Part shown: positions 42,443 through 50,654 of the stretch, piece after piece
How positions within the stretch are numbered: the stretch's first letter is position 1
Layout: the number at the start of each line of letters is the position of its first letter
Translations under genes and position numbers: made by a program
DNA from: Amycolatopsis vancoresmycina
Lineage (GTDB): Bacteria; Actinomycetota; Actinomycetes; Mycobacteriales; Pseudonocardiaceae
DNA: 64,000 bases
Direction of reading: 5' to 3'
NCBI RefSeq assembly: GCF_000716785.1
Contig: NZ_JNYY01000018.1
Location: forward strand, 62,001 to 126,000
The notes under the pieces: model-generated
What the model was told of the DNA's origin: nothing
What the model saw: the letters and a program-made list of their open reading frames with translations, nothing else
The model's database searches: none

Positions 42443-43144
42443 GTGATTCTCGCCCAGAGCACGGTCAACACGATGTCGCTGCTGCCGTCATGGCTGGACC
42501 CGCAGCACCTGCTGAGCGGCCTGACGACGCCGGTCATCGCGGTGCTGTGCCTGATCATCTTCATCGAGAGCAGCATCTTCCCGGTGCTGCCCGGTGACTC
42601 CCTGCTGTTCACGGCGGGCCTGTTCATCGCGAACGGCACCCTGAACGCGCCGTTGTGGCTGGTCTGCGTCCTGGTGACGGTCGCCGCGCTGCTCGGCAAC
42701 GTGGTGGGCTACTACCTCGGGTACTTCGCCGGGCCGAAGCTGTTCAACCGGCCGGACTCGAAGTTCTTCAAGAAGGAGTACGTCGACAAGACGCACGAGT
42801 TCCTGGAGAAGCACGGTCCGAAGGCGGTGGTGCTGGCCCGGTTCGTCCCGTTCGTCCGCACCTTCATCACGTGGATCGCGGGCATCGGCCGCATGGACCC
42901 GAAGCGCTACTTCACGTACACGGTGATCGGCGGCATCCTGTGGGCCGCGGGCATCACGATCCTGGGCTCCCTGCTGGGCAACATCTCGTTCATCAAGGAC
43001 AACGTCGACGCGATCTTCGTGCTGATCGTGCTGGTGTCGGTGGTCCCGATCGGGCTGGAGTACCTGAAGTCGCGTCGCGAGAAGAAGGCGGTCGCGGAGA
43101 CCGACCCCGAGGTCACGCAGCGGATCCCGCGCATCAAGGACTGA
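42443..43144 (+). CDS. DedA family membrane protein
   Basis: A 233-residue DedA/SNARE-associated protein. ESSIFPVLPGDSLLFTAGLFIA and GYYLGYFAGPKLFNRPDSKFFKKEYVDKTHEFLEKHG precede the hallmark ARFVPFVRTFITWIAGIGRM with the essential Arg residues. The family flips undecaprenyl phosphate or phospholipids across the membrane. GTG at 42443 is used, and ATG 42473 is possible. Its position near fba matches the mycobacterial DedA gene (from memory). A second paralogue is at 49455. Confidence 0.92.
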   Translation: MILAQSTVNTMSLLPSWLDPQHLLSGLTTPVIAVLCLIIFIESSIFPVLPGDSLLFTAGLFIANGTLNAPLWLVCVLVTVAALLGNVVGYYLGYFAGPKLFNRPDSKFFKKEYVDKTHEFLEKHGPKAVVLARFVPFVRTFITWIAGIGRMDPKRYFTYTVIGGILWAAGITILGSLLGNISFIKDNVDAIFVLIVLVSVVPIGLEYLKSRREKKAVAETDPEVTQRIPRIKD

Positions 43145-43177
43145 GGTCCGGCCCAGCCCCCGGGCGCCACCCCCGAT

Positions 43178-43230
43178 GTCGCGAATGACTCATTCGGGAC
43201 ATCGGAGGTCCCGAATGAGTCATTCGCGAC
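43178..43230. repeat. 53-bp inverted repeat with stem-in-stem symmetry
   Basis: Perfect 23-bp arms (43178-43200 and 43208-43230) around a 7-base loop. The arm contains GCGAATGACTCATTCGGGA, and within each arm GAATGA-C-TCATTC is itself a palindrome. It lies between the convergent DedA and FAD-oxidase genes. The sequence is unrelated to the 46-bp family but has a similar location. The 103 bp from 43231 to 43333 hold no gene. Confidence 0.8.
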
Positions 43231-43333
43231 CTTCGTGCGCTCCGGCGACCTTCGTGCGCTGCGGCCGAAACTGTCGGACCCCCGCGGTAACGTGAAAACA
43301 GGGGTCCCCCGGGCGGGGACCCCTGCCGACGGC

Positions 43334-44725
43334 TCAGGTCATCGAGAACATCGAGCCCGGGTTGAACAGGTTCTCCGGGTCCAGCGCCTGCTTGATCTGC
43401 CGGTGCACCCGCATCCCCACCGGCCCGATCTCCCGGGCCAGCCACTCGCGCTTGATCTTCCCGACCCCGTGCTCGCCCGTCACCGTGCCGCCCAGTGCCA
43501 GCCCGACCTCCAGGATCTCGTCGAACGCCCGCTGCGCCCGCTCGAACTCGTCCGGGTCGTCGGGCTGGTAGACGATCGTCGGGTGCATGTTGCCGTCGCC
43601 CGCGTGGCCCACCACCGCGATGCGCAGGCCCACCTCGGCGCTGATCTTCTCGCAGCCGCGGATCAGCTCCGCGATCCTCGTCCGCGGGACGCACACGTCG
43701 TCGGTCAGCCACAGCCCGTACGTCTCCAGCGCCGTCAGGACCACCCGGCGGGCCTGCAGCAGCATGCGGCCCTCCTCCAGGTCCTCCGTCGTGTACGCCA
43801 GGTCCGCGCCGCAGTCGACGCAGATCTGCTCCAGGGCCGCCAGCTCGCGGCGCGCGACCTCGCCGCCCGCGTCCGACTGGCCCAGCAGCAGCGCCTGGCA
43901 GTCCGAACCCGCGCCGAGGTCCGTCTTCAGGTACGCCTCGGCCGCCTTGATCGAGGACGCGTCCATGATCTCCAGCAGCGACGGCACCAGCCCTTCCCGG
44001 ACGACGCGGGCCACGGCCTCACCCGCGGCCTCGGTCGTCGAGAAGCCCGCCACCAGCGTCGCCGGCGCCTGCGGCAGCGGCTTGAGCTGGACCGTTGCCT
44101 GCGTGATCACCCCGAGCGTGCCCTCGCTGCCCACGAACAACCGGGCCAGGTCGTAGCCCGCGACGCCCTTGACCGTGCGGCGGCCCGTCTTCAGCAACGA
44201 CCCGTCGGCCAGGACGACCTCCAGGCCGAGCACCGAATCCGTCGTCACGCCGTACTTCACGCAGCAGAGGCCGCCGGCGTTGGTCGACAAGTTGCCGCCG
44301 ATCGTGCACCAGTCGTAGCTCGACGGGTCCGGCGGGTAGAACAGCCCGTGCTTCTCCACCTCGGTGCGGAAGTCCAGGTTGACCACGCCCGGCTGGACGA
44401 CCGCGAGCCGGTTGCCCGGGTCGATCTCGACGATCTCGTTCAGCTTGGTCAGCGACAGCGTGACGCAGCCGTCGATGGCATTGGCCGCGCCGGACAGGCC
44501 GCTGCCCGCCCCGCGCGGCACGATCGGCACCTTGGCCTCGGCGCACGCCTTGACGACCGCCTGCACCTCCGCGGCGTTCGCGGGCAGCACCACGGCGAGC
44601 GGCGTGCCCGACGGCGCCAGCGGCATCATGTCGCGGGCGTAGGAGGCGGTGACGTCGGTGTCGGTGAGCACGGCGCTCTTGCCGAGCAGGTCGCGGAGCC
44701 GGGTGACCAAAGCTTCGTTGCTCAT
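43334..44725 (-). CDS. FAD-linked oxidase, glycolate/D-lactate dehydrogenase type
   Basis: A 463-residue VAO/PCMH flavoprotein (GlcD/D-2-hydroxyacid dehydrogenase type). The FAD-binding motifs PRGAGSGLSGAANAI (residues about 70-84) and CTIGGNLSTNAGG are intact. The C-terminal cap has GHAGDGNMHPTIVY and GEHGVGKIKREWL, with the metal-binding His residues. It oxidises D-2-hydroxyacids such as D-lactate or glycolate. No GlcE/GlcF partners are adjacent. The ATG at 44725 has a GAGG site. Confidence 0.93.
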   Translation of the reverse strand: MSNEALVTRLRDLLGKSAVLTDTDVTASYARDMMPLAPSGTPLAVVLPANAAEVQAVVKACAEAKVPIVPRGAGSGLSGAANAIDGCVTLSLTKLNEIVEIDPGNRLAVVQPGVVNLDFRTEVEKHGLFYPPDPSSYDWCTIGGNLSTNAGGLCCVKYGVTTDSVLGLEVVLADGSLLKTGRRTVKGVAGYDLARLFVGSEGTLGVITQATVQLKPLPQAPATLVAGFSTTEAAGEAVARVVREGLVPSLLEIMDASSIKAAEAYLKTDLGAGSDCQALLLGQSDAGGEVARRELAALEQICVDCGADLAYTTEDLEEGRMLLQARRVVLTALETYGLWLTDDVCVPRTRIAELIRGCEKISAEVGLRIAVVGHAGDGNMHPTIVYQPDDPDEFERAQRAFDEILEVGLALGGTVTGEHGVGKIKREWLAREIGPVGMRVHRQIKQALDPENLFNPGSMFSMT

Positions 44726-44797
44726 GGCCTCATCGTAAGCCCGCACAGTCCGCAGTGCGGAAATTTAGTTTCGAATCCGGCCGGAACGGAGCAGCCG

Positions 44798-45223
44798 TCA
44801 GCGGACCAGACCCAGGAGCTTCTCGATGTGGATGGTCAGCACCACCCGCTGGTCGGCGACCATCGCCTCCCGGTATTCGGCCCAGTCCGGGTGCTCGCCC
44901 GCCGCCCGCCGGTAATAGTCGACGAGGGCTTCGACGGTGTCGTCGTCGGGCGCCGCGGCGGGCGCGGTGAGCGAAGCGCGCCCCTCGGCGACGACGTAGC
45001 TCCAGCCGTCCTCGCTGCCCACGTGGTACGTCACCCGCGGGTCGCGGCGCATGTTCTTCGCCTTGGCCCGGGTCTCGGTGATCGACGCCGTGATCGTGTT
45101 CGCCTCCGGGTCGTACAGGTGGGTGATGGTCGACAGCTGCGGCCGGCCGTCGCGGCGGATCGTGGCCAGGACGCCGTGGCGGCGTGCCGCGAGGAAATCC
45201 TTAAACGCTGTGTCGTCGGTCAT
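44798..45223 (-). CDS. PPOX-class F420-dependent oxidoreductase
   Basis: A 141-residue split-barrel protein: GVLATIRRDGRPQLSTITHLYDPEANTI is the cofactor-binding hairpin, and DPRVTYHVGSEDGWSYVVAEG follows. It resembles the Rv1155-like F420-dependent family, which reduces biliverdin or similar compounds. AAGGGG precedes the ATG at 45223. It is divergent from the MarR operon. Confidence 0.9.
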   Translation of the reverse strand: MTDDTAFKDFLAARRHGVLATIRRDGRPQLSTITHLYDPEANTITASITETRAKAKNMRRDPRVTYHVGSEDGWSYVVAEGRASLTAPAAAPDDDTVEALVDYYRRAAGEHPDWAEYREAMVADQRVVLTIHIEKLLGLVR

Positions 45224-45366
45224 ACCCCTTGAAACCGGCGCCCGCCGGCTTTGTTCCGAAGGGAGGCCGGCGAAATCTGCTTGCATACGGCAACTAAAGT
45301 GTGTTGTGCCACATCACGAGGTACTCCGCTTGCAGAACGGCTGTTTAAGGCACATCCTTGCCTCAG

Positions 45367-45378
45367 GCAACTAGTTGC
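45367..45378. promoter_or_regulatory. MarR-type operator
   Basis: GCAACTAGTTGC is a perfect 12-bp palindrome 31 bp upstream of the marR-like start. A partial copy (GGCAACTA) lies at 45289-45296 in the same 185-bp divergent space. Autoregulation by the downstream MarR protein is likely. Confidence 0.6.
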
Positions 45379-45408
45379 AGCCGCCAACCAACGCCGTGAA
45401 GGATCACC

Positions 45409-45939
45409 ATGGCACCCACCAGCTCCGCCACCCGGCCCACGGCCGAACTGGACCTCGCCGACCAGCTCGGGCACGAGCTCGTCCGCCTGGTCCGGCTGAT
45501 CAACAAGGCGAAGTCGCAGGTCGCCAAGCAAGGTCCGGACGGCATCGAACGGGCGGCGTACGCGATCCTCTTCACCCTCATCCACGAGGGCCCGCAGCGC
45601 ACCAGCCGGCTCGCCGAGTCGCTCCACTCGGAGATCTCGACGATCAGCAGGCAGTCGAGCTCGCTCGTCCAGCACGGACTGGTCGAGCGCCAGGCCGACC
45701 CGGAAGACGGCCGGGCCTGCCTGCTCGCACCGACGACCGAGGGCATGCGGGTGTTCGAAGAGAACCGCAAGCAGCGCAACCAGTGGCTGGCCGAAGTGCT
45801 CGGGGACTGGACCGACGGGGAAATCCAGACCCTGAACCGCCTCTTCGCCCGGCTGAACACAGGTATCGAGAACCACTCTCCACAGCTGGCCGACGCGCAC
45901 GCGTCCGCCGGTGCACCGGCCAAGGGGGCCAACGCATGA
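45409..45939 (+). CDS. MarR-family transcriptional regulator
   Basis: A 176-residue winged-helix repressor: AAYAILFTLIHEGPQRTSRLAESLHSEISTISRQSSSLVQHGLVERQADPEDGRACLLAPT contains the recognition helix and the wing with the conserved Asp-x-Arg. AAGGA precedes the ATG. It overlaps the exporter start (ATGA), as expected for a repressor that senses the exported compound and controls its own operon. Confidence 0.92.
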   Translation: MAPTSSATRPTAELDLADQLGHELVRLVRLINKAKSQVAKQGPDGIERAAYAILFTLIHEGPQRTSRLAESLHSEISTISRQSSSLVQHGLVERQADPEDGRACLLAPTTEGMRVFEENRKQRNQWLAEVLGDWTDGEIQTLNRLFARLNTGIENHSPQLADAHASAGAPAKGANA

Positions 45940-48506
45940 GCACCACCACCGAAACGGCACCGGCCGAGGCGGGACAACCGCCACGGCTGAGCCACCGCCA
46001 GATCGTCACGATCCTGAGCGGCCTGATGTGCGGCATGTTCCTCGCCGCGCTCGACCAGACGATCGTGGGTACCTCGATCGTCAAGATCGCCAACGACCTG
46101 CACGGCTTCGACCTGCAGGCGTGGGCGACCACGGCGTACCTGATCACCTCGACGATCGTCACGCCGATCTACGGCAAGCTGTCCGACATCTACGGCCGCA
46201 AGCCGTTCTACCTGACCGCGATCGGCATCTTCGTCGCCGGTTCGCTCGCCTCGACCTTCGCGACGTCGATGTACCAGCTGGCCGCGTTCCGCGCGGTGCA
46301 GGGCCTCGGCGCCGGCGGTCTGATGTCGCTGGCCATGACCATCCTCGGCGACATCGTGCCGCCGCGTGAGCGAGCCAAGTACCAGGGCTACATCCTGGCC
46401 GTGTTCGGCCTGTCCACCGTGCTCGGCCCGGTGCTGGGCGGCTTCTTCGCCGGCATCGACAACCTGGCCGGCCTGCACGGCTGGCGCTGGGTCTTCCTGA
46501 TCAACGTCCCGATCGGCGTCATCGCGCTGTTCGTCGTGGCCAAGGTGCTGAACGTGCCGCACACGCCGCACAAGCACAAGATCGACTGGTGGGGCGCGCT
46601 GACGATGATCGTCGCGGTCGTGCCGTTCCTGATCGTGGCCGAGCAGGGCCAGAAGTGGGGCTGGGGCGACCAGAAGGCCATCCTCTGCTACGTCGTCGGC
46701 GGCGTCGGCGTGATCGCGTTCATCGTGGTCGAGCGGCTGATGAAGGACGCCGCGCTGATCCCGCTGCGGCTGTTCAAGAACTCGACGTTCACCGTGGCCA
46801 TCATCGGCGGTGTCATCGTCGGTGTCGCGATGTTCGGCGCGATCACGATGATCCCGCAGTTCATGCAGGTCGTGCAGGGCTACACGCCGACCGAATCGGG
46901 GCTGCTGATGCTGCCGCTGATGGCGGGCATCATGCTCAGCTCGATCGTGTCCGGCCGGCTCACCGGGAAGACCGGGCGCTACAAGATCTTCCCGATCATC
47001 GGCACCATCCTGATCGCCGGCGGCGCGTTCTTCTTCGCCCAGGTCAAGTACGACTCGGCGCTGTGGCACCCGCTGGTCGCGGCGGCCATCATCGGCCTCG
47101 GCCTCGGCCAGTGCATGCAGACGCTGATCATCGCGGTGCAGAACGCCGGCCCGCGCAGCGACATGGGCGTCTCGACCGCGGCGGCGACGTTCTTCCGCCA
47201 GATCGGTGGTACCGCCGGTGTCGCGATCTTCCTGACGGTCCTGTTCAACACCCTGCTGCCCAACATCACCAAGGCGTTCGGCGGGCAGCTGCCCGCCGGG
47301 GCCGGCGCGGGCATCGGCAGCCTGTCGGAGAACACCAGCGGCATCCAGAGCCTGCCCGAGGCGATCAAGACCCCGGTGCTGATCGGCTTCACCGAGTCGA
47401 TCACCACGGTGTTCTACATCGCGGGCGCGGTGGCCCTGCTGGCGACCGTGGTGCTGCTGTTCATGAAGGAGATCCCGCTGACCAACGCGGCCCCGGCCGC
47501 GGCGGCCATGGAGGGCGGCGAGGCGCTGCTCGAAGACCACGCCGACGAGCCCACCGAGATCGTCGAGCCGGTCAAGCCGGTCGACCGCGAGCCGGCACTG
47601 GTCGGCGGCGGGCGGCACGCGCTGAGCAGCAACGGGCACGGCGACTACCAGGCCGTTTCGGGCGCGCTGCCGATCACGAACTCCGTCGCGGAGTCCGAGC
47701 TCGACACGCCCCTCGGCGCGGGCGGCCTGCCGGTGACCGGCCACGTCCGGCGCCAGGACGGCAGCCACGTCGCCGGCGCGGCGCTGACCCTCATCGACCA
47801 GCGCGGCCGCCAAGTCGCGCGGGCCACCGGGTCCGCCGACGGCAGCTACTCGGTGCCGAGCCAGGGCCCGGGCGCGTACGTGCTCATCGTGTCCGCGCAC
47901 GGCCACCAGCCGCAGGCGTCCAGCGTCGTGATCAGCAACGGGCCGGCCACGGTCGACGTCACGCTCACCGGGTCCGGCGAGCTGACCGGCACGGTGAAGG
48001 CGGCCGCCACCGGGCAGCCGCTGCCGAACGTGACGGTGACGCTGACCGACGGCCGCGGCGAGGTGAACGGCGCGTTCATCACGACGACCGACGGCACCTA
48101 CGCCTTCGTCGGGGTCGGCGCCGGGGCGTACACCCTGGTCGCCAGCGGTGCGGGCTACCGGCCCGTCGCGCTGACGCTCACCGTGCCCGACAGCGGCGTG
48201 CTGCGCCACGACGTCGAGCTCGCCAGCTCGGTGCTGCTGTCCGGCACCGCGCGGACCGAGGGCGACCGGATCGTGCCGGACGCGCGGATCACCGTGCTCG
48301 ACGCCGAAGGCAACGTGGCCGCGGTCGCGCGGACCGACGGCGAAGGCCGGTACGTGGTCAGCGACCTGCCCGCGGGGGCGTACACCGTGGTCGCGAGCGG
48401 CTACCCGCCGGCGACCAGCCAGGTGGAGCTCACCGGCGGCGAAGCCGACCACGACGTCCGGCTGAGCTACGACCAGGCCCTCGACGAGCTGGTCGACCGG
48501 TCATGA
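45936..48506 (+). CDS. DHA2-type MFS drug exporter fused to carboxypeptidase-regulatory-like repeats
   Basis: An 856-residue fusion. Residues 1-520 are a 14-TM drug:H+ antiporter (LDQTIVGTSIVKIANDL motif D1, GKLSDIYGRKPFYL motif A, and GPVLGGFFAG antiporter motif C). After an acidic linker (residues 520-590) come three beta-sandwich repeats of about 80 residues (LPVTGHVRRQDGSHVAGAAL, GELTGTVKAAATGQPLPNVT and VLLSGTARTEGDRIVPDARI). Each has a GTYxF/V-type strand and Gly-Ala-Tyr turn as in CarboxypepD_reg/Cna-B folds. Plain DHA2 exporters end near residue 520. The side on which the repeats sit follows from helix number: an even count puts them in the cytoplasm. Overlaps MarR and YceI genes by 4 bp each. 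Confidence 0.9.
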   Translation: MSTTTETAPAEAGQPPRLSHRQIVTILSGLMCGMFLAALDQTIVGTSIVKIANDLHGFDLQAWATTAYLITSTIVTPIYGKLSDIYGRKPFYLTAIGIFVAGSLASTFATSMYQLAAFRAVQGLGAGGLMSLAMTILGDIVPPRERAKYQGYILAVFGLSTVLGPVLGGFFAGIDNLAGLHGWRWVFLINVPIGVIALFVVAKVLNVPHTPHKHKIDWWGALTMIVAVVPFLIVAEQGQKWGWGDQKAILCYVVGGVGVIAFIVVERLMKDAALIPLRLFKNSTFTVAIIGGVIVGVAMFGAITMIPQFMQVVQGYTPTESGLLMLPLMAGIMLSSIVSGRLTGKTGRYKIFPIIGTILIAGGAFFFAQVKYDSALWHPLVAAAIIGLGLGQCMQTLIIAVQNAGPRSDMGVSTAAATFFRQIGGTAGVAIFLTVLFNTLLPNITKAFGGQLPAGAGAGIGSLSENTSGIQSLPEAIKTPVLIGFTESITTVFYIAGAVALLATVVLLFMKEIPLTNAAPAAAAMEGGEALLEDHADEPTEIVEPVKPVDREPALVGGGRHALSSNGHGDYQAVSGALPITNSVAESELDTPLGAGGLPVTGHVRRQDGSHVAGAALTLIDQRGRQVARATGSADGSYSVPSQGPGAYVLIVSAHGHQPQASSVVISNGPATVDVTLTGSGELTGTVKAAATGQPLPNVTVTLTDGRGEVNGAFITTTDGTYAFVGVGAGAYTLVASGAGYRPVALTLTVPDSGVLRHDVELASSVLLSGTARTEGDRIVPDARITVLDAEGNVAAVARTDGEGRYVVSDLPAGAYTVVASGYPPATSQVELTGGEADHDVRLSYDQALDELVDRS

Positions 48507-49324
48507 CCGGCCTGCGCGCGTCGCTGCGCACGGCCGAGGGCTGGGTGGTGGAGCACGCGGTGCTCACCGTCACCGACCCGGCCGGGCGGCAGGTCGCCCG
48601 GCAGGCGGCCGACGTCCGCGGCGAGGTCGTCACCGACGCCCTCGCCCCGGGTGTCTACACCGCCGTCGTCACGGCGGCCGGGTACACCCCGGTCGCCCGG
48701 ACGGCCCAGATCGCCTCGGACGGCAGCGGCTCGCTCGGCGACGTCGTGCTGGCCCCGGTCGCCGAGGCGATCGAGCTGCCGCCCGCCGGGCCGTGGGTGA
48801 TCGACCCGATCCACTCGTCGGTGGTCGCGACCGCCCGGCACCTGGGCATCGCGAGCATCAAGGCGCGGTTCCCGGACGTCTCGGGCCGGATCGAGATCGG
48901 CCGCCCGGCCGAGCGGTCGTCGGTGCACGCCGAGATCAAGGCGGCGAGCATCGAAACCGGCATCAAGATGCGCGACGACCACCTGCGCTCGCCGGACTTC
49001 CTCGACGTCGACGTGCACCCGGTCATCACCTTCACCAGCACCGGGCTGCGCCAGCGCGGCGCGGACTCGTGGACGCTGCTGGGCGAGCTGACGCTGCACG
49101 GCGAGCGCCGCGAGATCGAGCTCGAGCTGACCTACGGCGGCTGGGGTCCCGACCCGTGGGGCGGCGTGCGCGTCGCGTTCCACGCCGAGACGACGCTGCA
49201 CCGGAACGACTTCGCGATCAACTACAACGCGATGGTCCGCGCCGGGGTGGCGGCGGTCGGCACGACCGTGAAGGTCGAGCTGGACATCGAAGCGGTGCAG
49301 GGCGAGACGCTGCCGCAGTTCTGA
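48503..49324 (+). CDS. YceI-family lipid-binding protein with Cna-B-like N-terminus
   Basis: A 273-residue protein. Residues 1-90 are one beta-sandwich repeat of the same type as in the exporter encoded upstream (HAVLTVTDPAGRQVARQAADVRGEVV, then ALAPGVYTAVVTAAGYTPV). Residues 95-273 are a YceI lipocalin-like barrel (WVIDPIHSSVVATARHLGIASIKARFPDVSGRIEI, then HLRSPDFLDVDVHPVITFTST), which binds isoprenoid or other long lipids. No signal peptide is present, so it appears cytoplasmic. The ATG overlaps the exporter stop. Shared repeats suggest the two proteins touch or recognise a common partner. A terminator hairpin follows. Confidence 0.9.
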   Translation: MTGLRASLRTAEGWVVEHAVLTVTDPAGRQVARQAADVRGEVVTDALAPGVYTAVVTAAGYTPVARTAQIASDGSGSLGDVVLAPVAEAIELPPAGPWVIDPIHSSVVATARHLGIASIKARFPDVSGRIEIGRPAERSSVHAEIKAASIETGIKMRDDHLRSPDFLDVDVHPVITFTSTGLRQRGADSWTLLGELTLHGERREIELELTYGGWGPDPWGGVRVAFHAETTLHRNDFAINYNAMVRAGVAAVGTTVKVELDIEAVQGETLPQF

Positions 49325-49335
49325 GCCCGTCTCCG

Positions 49336-49369
49336 GAAGGCCCTCTCACCGCTGGGTGAGGGGGCCTTC
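49336..49369 (+). terminator. Hairpin terminator after the yceI-like gene
   Basis: GAAGGCCCTCTCACC and GGTGAGGGGGCCTTC form a 15-bp stem with one G-U-type mismatch and a 4-base loop, 11 bp after the stop codon. Confidence 0.75.
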
Positions 49370-49442
49370 ACCGTTCGTGAAAGCTGAAACTCCCGGAGAG
49401 CGCGATTTGACCGTTCGCCGCGGACCGTTCACCTGGGCCACG

Positions 49443-49448
49443 TAGGCT
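49443..49448 (+). promoter_or_regulatory. -10 element TAGGCT, leaderless start
   Basis: TAGGCT ends 6 bases before the GTG at 49455, with no ribosome site between them. The arrangement is the same as at 4837, so this DedA gene is probably translated from a leaderless transcript. Confidence 0.5.
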
Positions 49449-49454
49449 CGCGGG

Positions 49455-50123
49455 GTGAACGTCGTGAGCACCGAGGCCGCGGGCGTCGGCGTGAGCTGGC
49501 TGGACACCGCCGGACCGCTGCTCGTCTGGGTGATCGTGCTGAGCTTCGTGCTGGTCGAGTGCGCGCTGATCATCGGGCTGTTCCTGCCCGGTGATTCGCT
49601 GCTGTTCGGGGCCGGCGTGGTGCTGGCGCAGCACGGTTCGGACGCGAACGCGTGGTTCCTGTCGGGAGCCGCGCTGATCGTCGCGGTCCTCGGCAACCAG
49701 ATCGGGTACTACATCGGCCGCGGCAGCGGGACGAAGCTCATCGCGCGGCGCGACGGCAAGGTGCTGAACCGGCACAACCTCGAGCGCGCGCAGCGGTTCC
49801 TGGACCGGAAGGGCTTCTTCGCGATCGTGGCCGCCCGGTGGATCCCGTGGATCCGCACGCTGGCCCCGCTGATCGCCGGCGCCGCCCGGATGGACCCGCG
49901 CCGGTTCATGGCGGCGACCGCGCTCGGCGGCCTGCTCTGGGTGCCGACGCTGGTGCTGCTCGGGTACTACGGCGCCGGCCTGCTGGACGCGCTGCCGTGG
50001 CTGAAGACGGCCGCGCTGTGGATCAGCATCGCGTTCTTCGTGTTCGGCACGGGCTACGGCGTGCTGCGCTACCGCCAGGAGATGCGCCGCCCGGTGGACC
50101 AGCCGGACGACGCGCGGACCTGA
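49455..50123 (+). CDS. DedA family membrane protein (second copy)
   Basis: A 222-residue DedA protein distinct from the one at 42443: VECALIIGLFLPGDSLLFGAGVV, GYYIGRGSGTKLIARRDGKVLNRHNLERAQRFLDRKG and the hallmark AARWIPWIRTLAPLIAGAARM, with the conserved Arg residues. Likely a polyprenyl-phosphate or phospholipid flippase. Starts with GTG, apparently leaderless. Convergent with the VOC gene, with one base between the stops. Confidence 0.92.
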   Translation: MNVVSTEAAGVGVSWLDTAGPLLVWVIVLSFVLVECALIIGLFLPGDSLLFGAGVVLAQHGSDANAWFLSGAALIVAVLGNQIGYYIGRGSGTKLIARRDGKVLNRHNLERAQRFLDRKGFFAIVAARWIPWIRTLAPLIAGAARMDPRRFMAATALGGLLWVPTLVLLGYYGAGLLDALPWLKTAALWISIAFFVFGTGYGVLRYRQEMRRPVDQPDDART

Positions 50124-50124
50124 C

Positions 50125-50538
50125 TCAGAGCTGCGGGTCGGTCCAGATCTCGAGCTGGATGCCGTCCGGGTCGCGGAACACGATCACCCGCGACCCTTCG
50201 AACGTCCGTGACGGCGCGACCGGCACGTAGGACACGCCGAACTCCGCCAGCCGGCTCTCCCACTCGGCCAGTTCGGCCGCCGAGTGCACGCGGAACGCGA
50301 CGTGGTCCAGGCCGGTCCGGCGCTCGTCGAACCCGCGCCTGCCGGTGTCCGCGTGCTGCACCAGCACCACCGAGAACTCGTCACCGGCCGAGCGCAGCAC
50401 GACCTTGCGCAGTCCCGTGTCCGGCTCTTCGCGCCGGGTGACCTCCTCGAGGTCGAGGACGCGCACGTACCACGGCACGCTGCGGTCCACGTCGGTCACG
50501 GTGAGCGCGAGGTGGTGCACGGACATGAGTTTGGCCAT
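50125..50538 (-). CDS. VOC-superfamily (glyoxalase-like) protein
   Basis: A 137-residue vicinal-oxygen-chelate fold protein: SVHHLALTVTDVDRSVPWYVRVLDL (metal His), FDERRTGLDHVAFRV (second His) and FRDPDGIQLEIW (metal Glu). Members include dioxygenases, glyoxalase I and antibiotic-resistance proteins. The substrate is unknown. The ATG at 50538 follows GGAAG. A longer frame upstream shows no conservation. Confidence 0.88.
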   Translation of the reverse strand: MAKLMSVHHLALTVTDVDRSVPWYVRVLDLEEVTRREEPDTGLRKVVLRSAGDEFSVVLVQHADTGRRGFDERRTGLDHVAFRVHSAAELAEWESRLAEFGVSYVPVAPSRTFEGSRVIVFRDPDGIQLEIWTDPQL

Positions 50539-50654
50539 GGCTTCCGAAGCCGTCCTTTCGCGTGGCGGCTTCCCAGAGTTGCACAGCGTTCGACCACCAA
50601 AACGCGAGTGACCAAGTTCCCCGTCCGATCGTGATCTCGCCGTCTCCGGCCGTC

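Noticed and set aside
45363..48452. 1029-codon minus-strand frame
   Set aside because: Antisense shadow of the exporter fusion with biased His/Arg/Asp composition and no recognisable domain.
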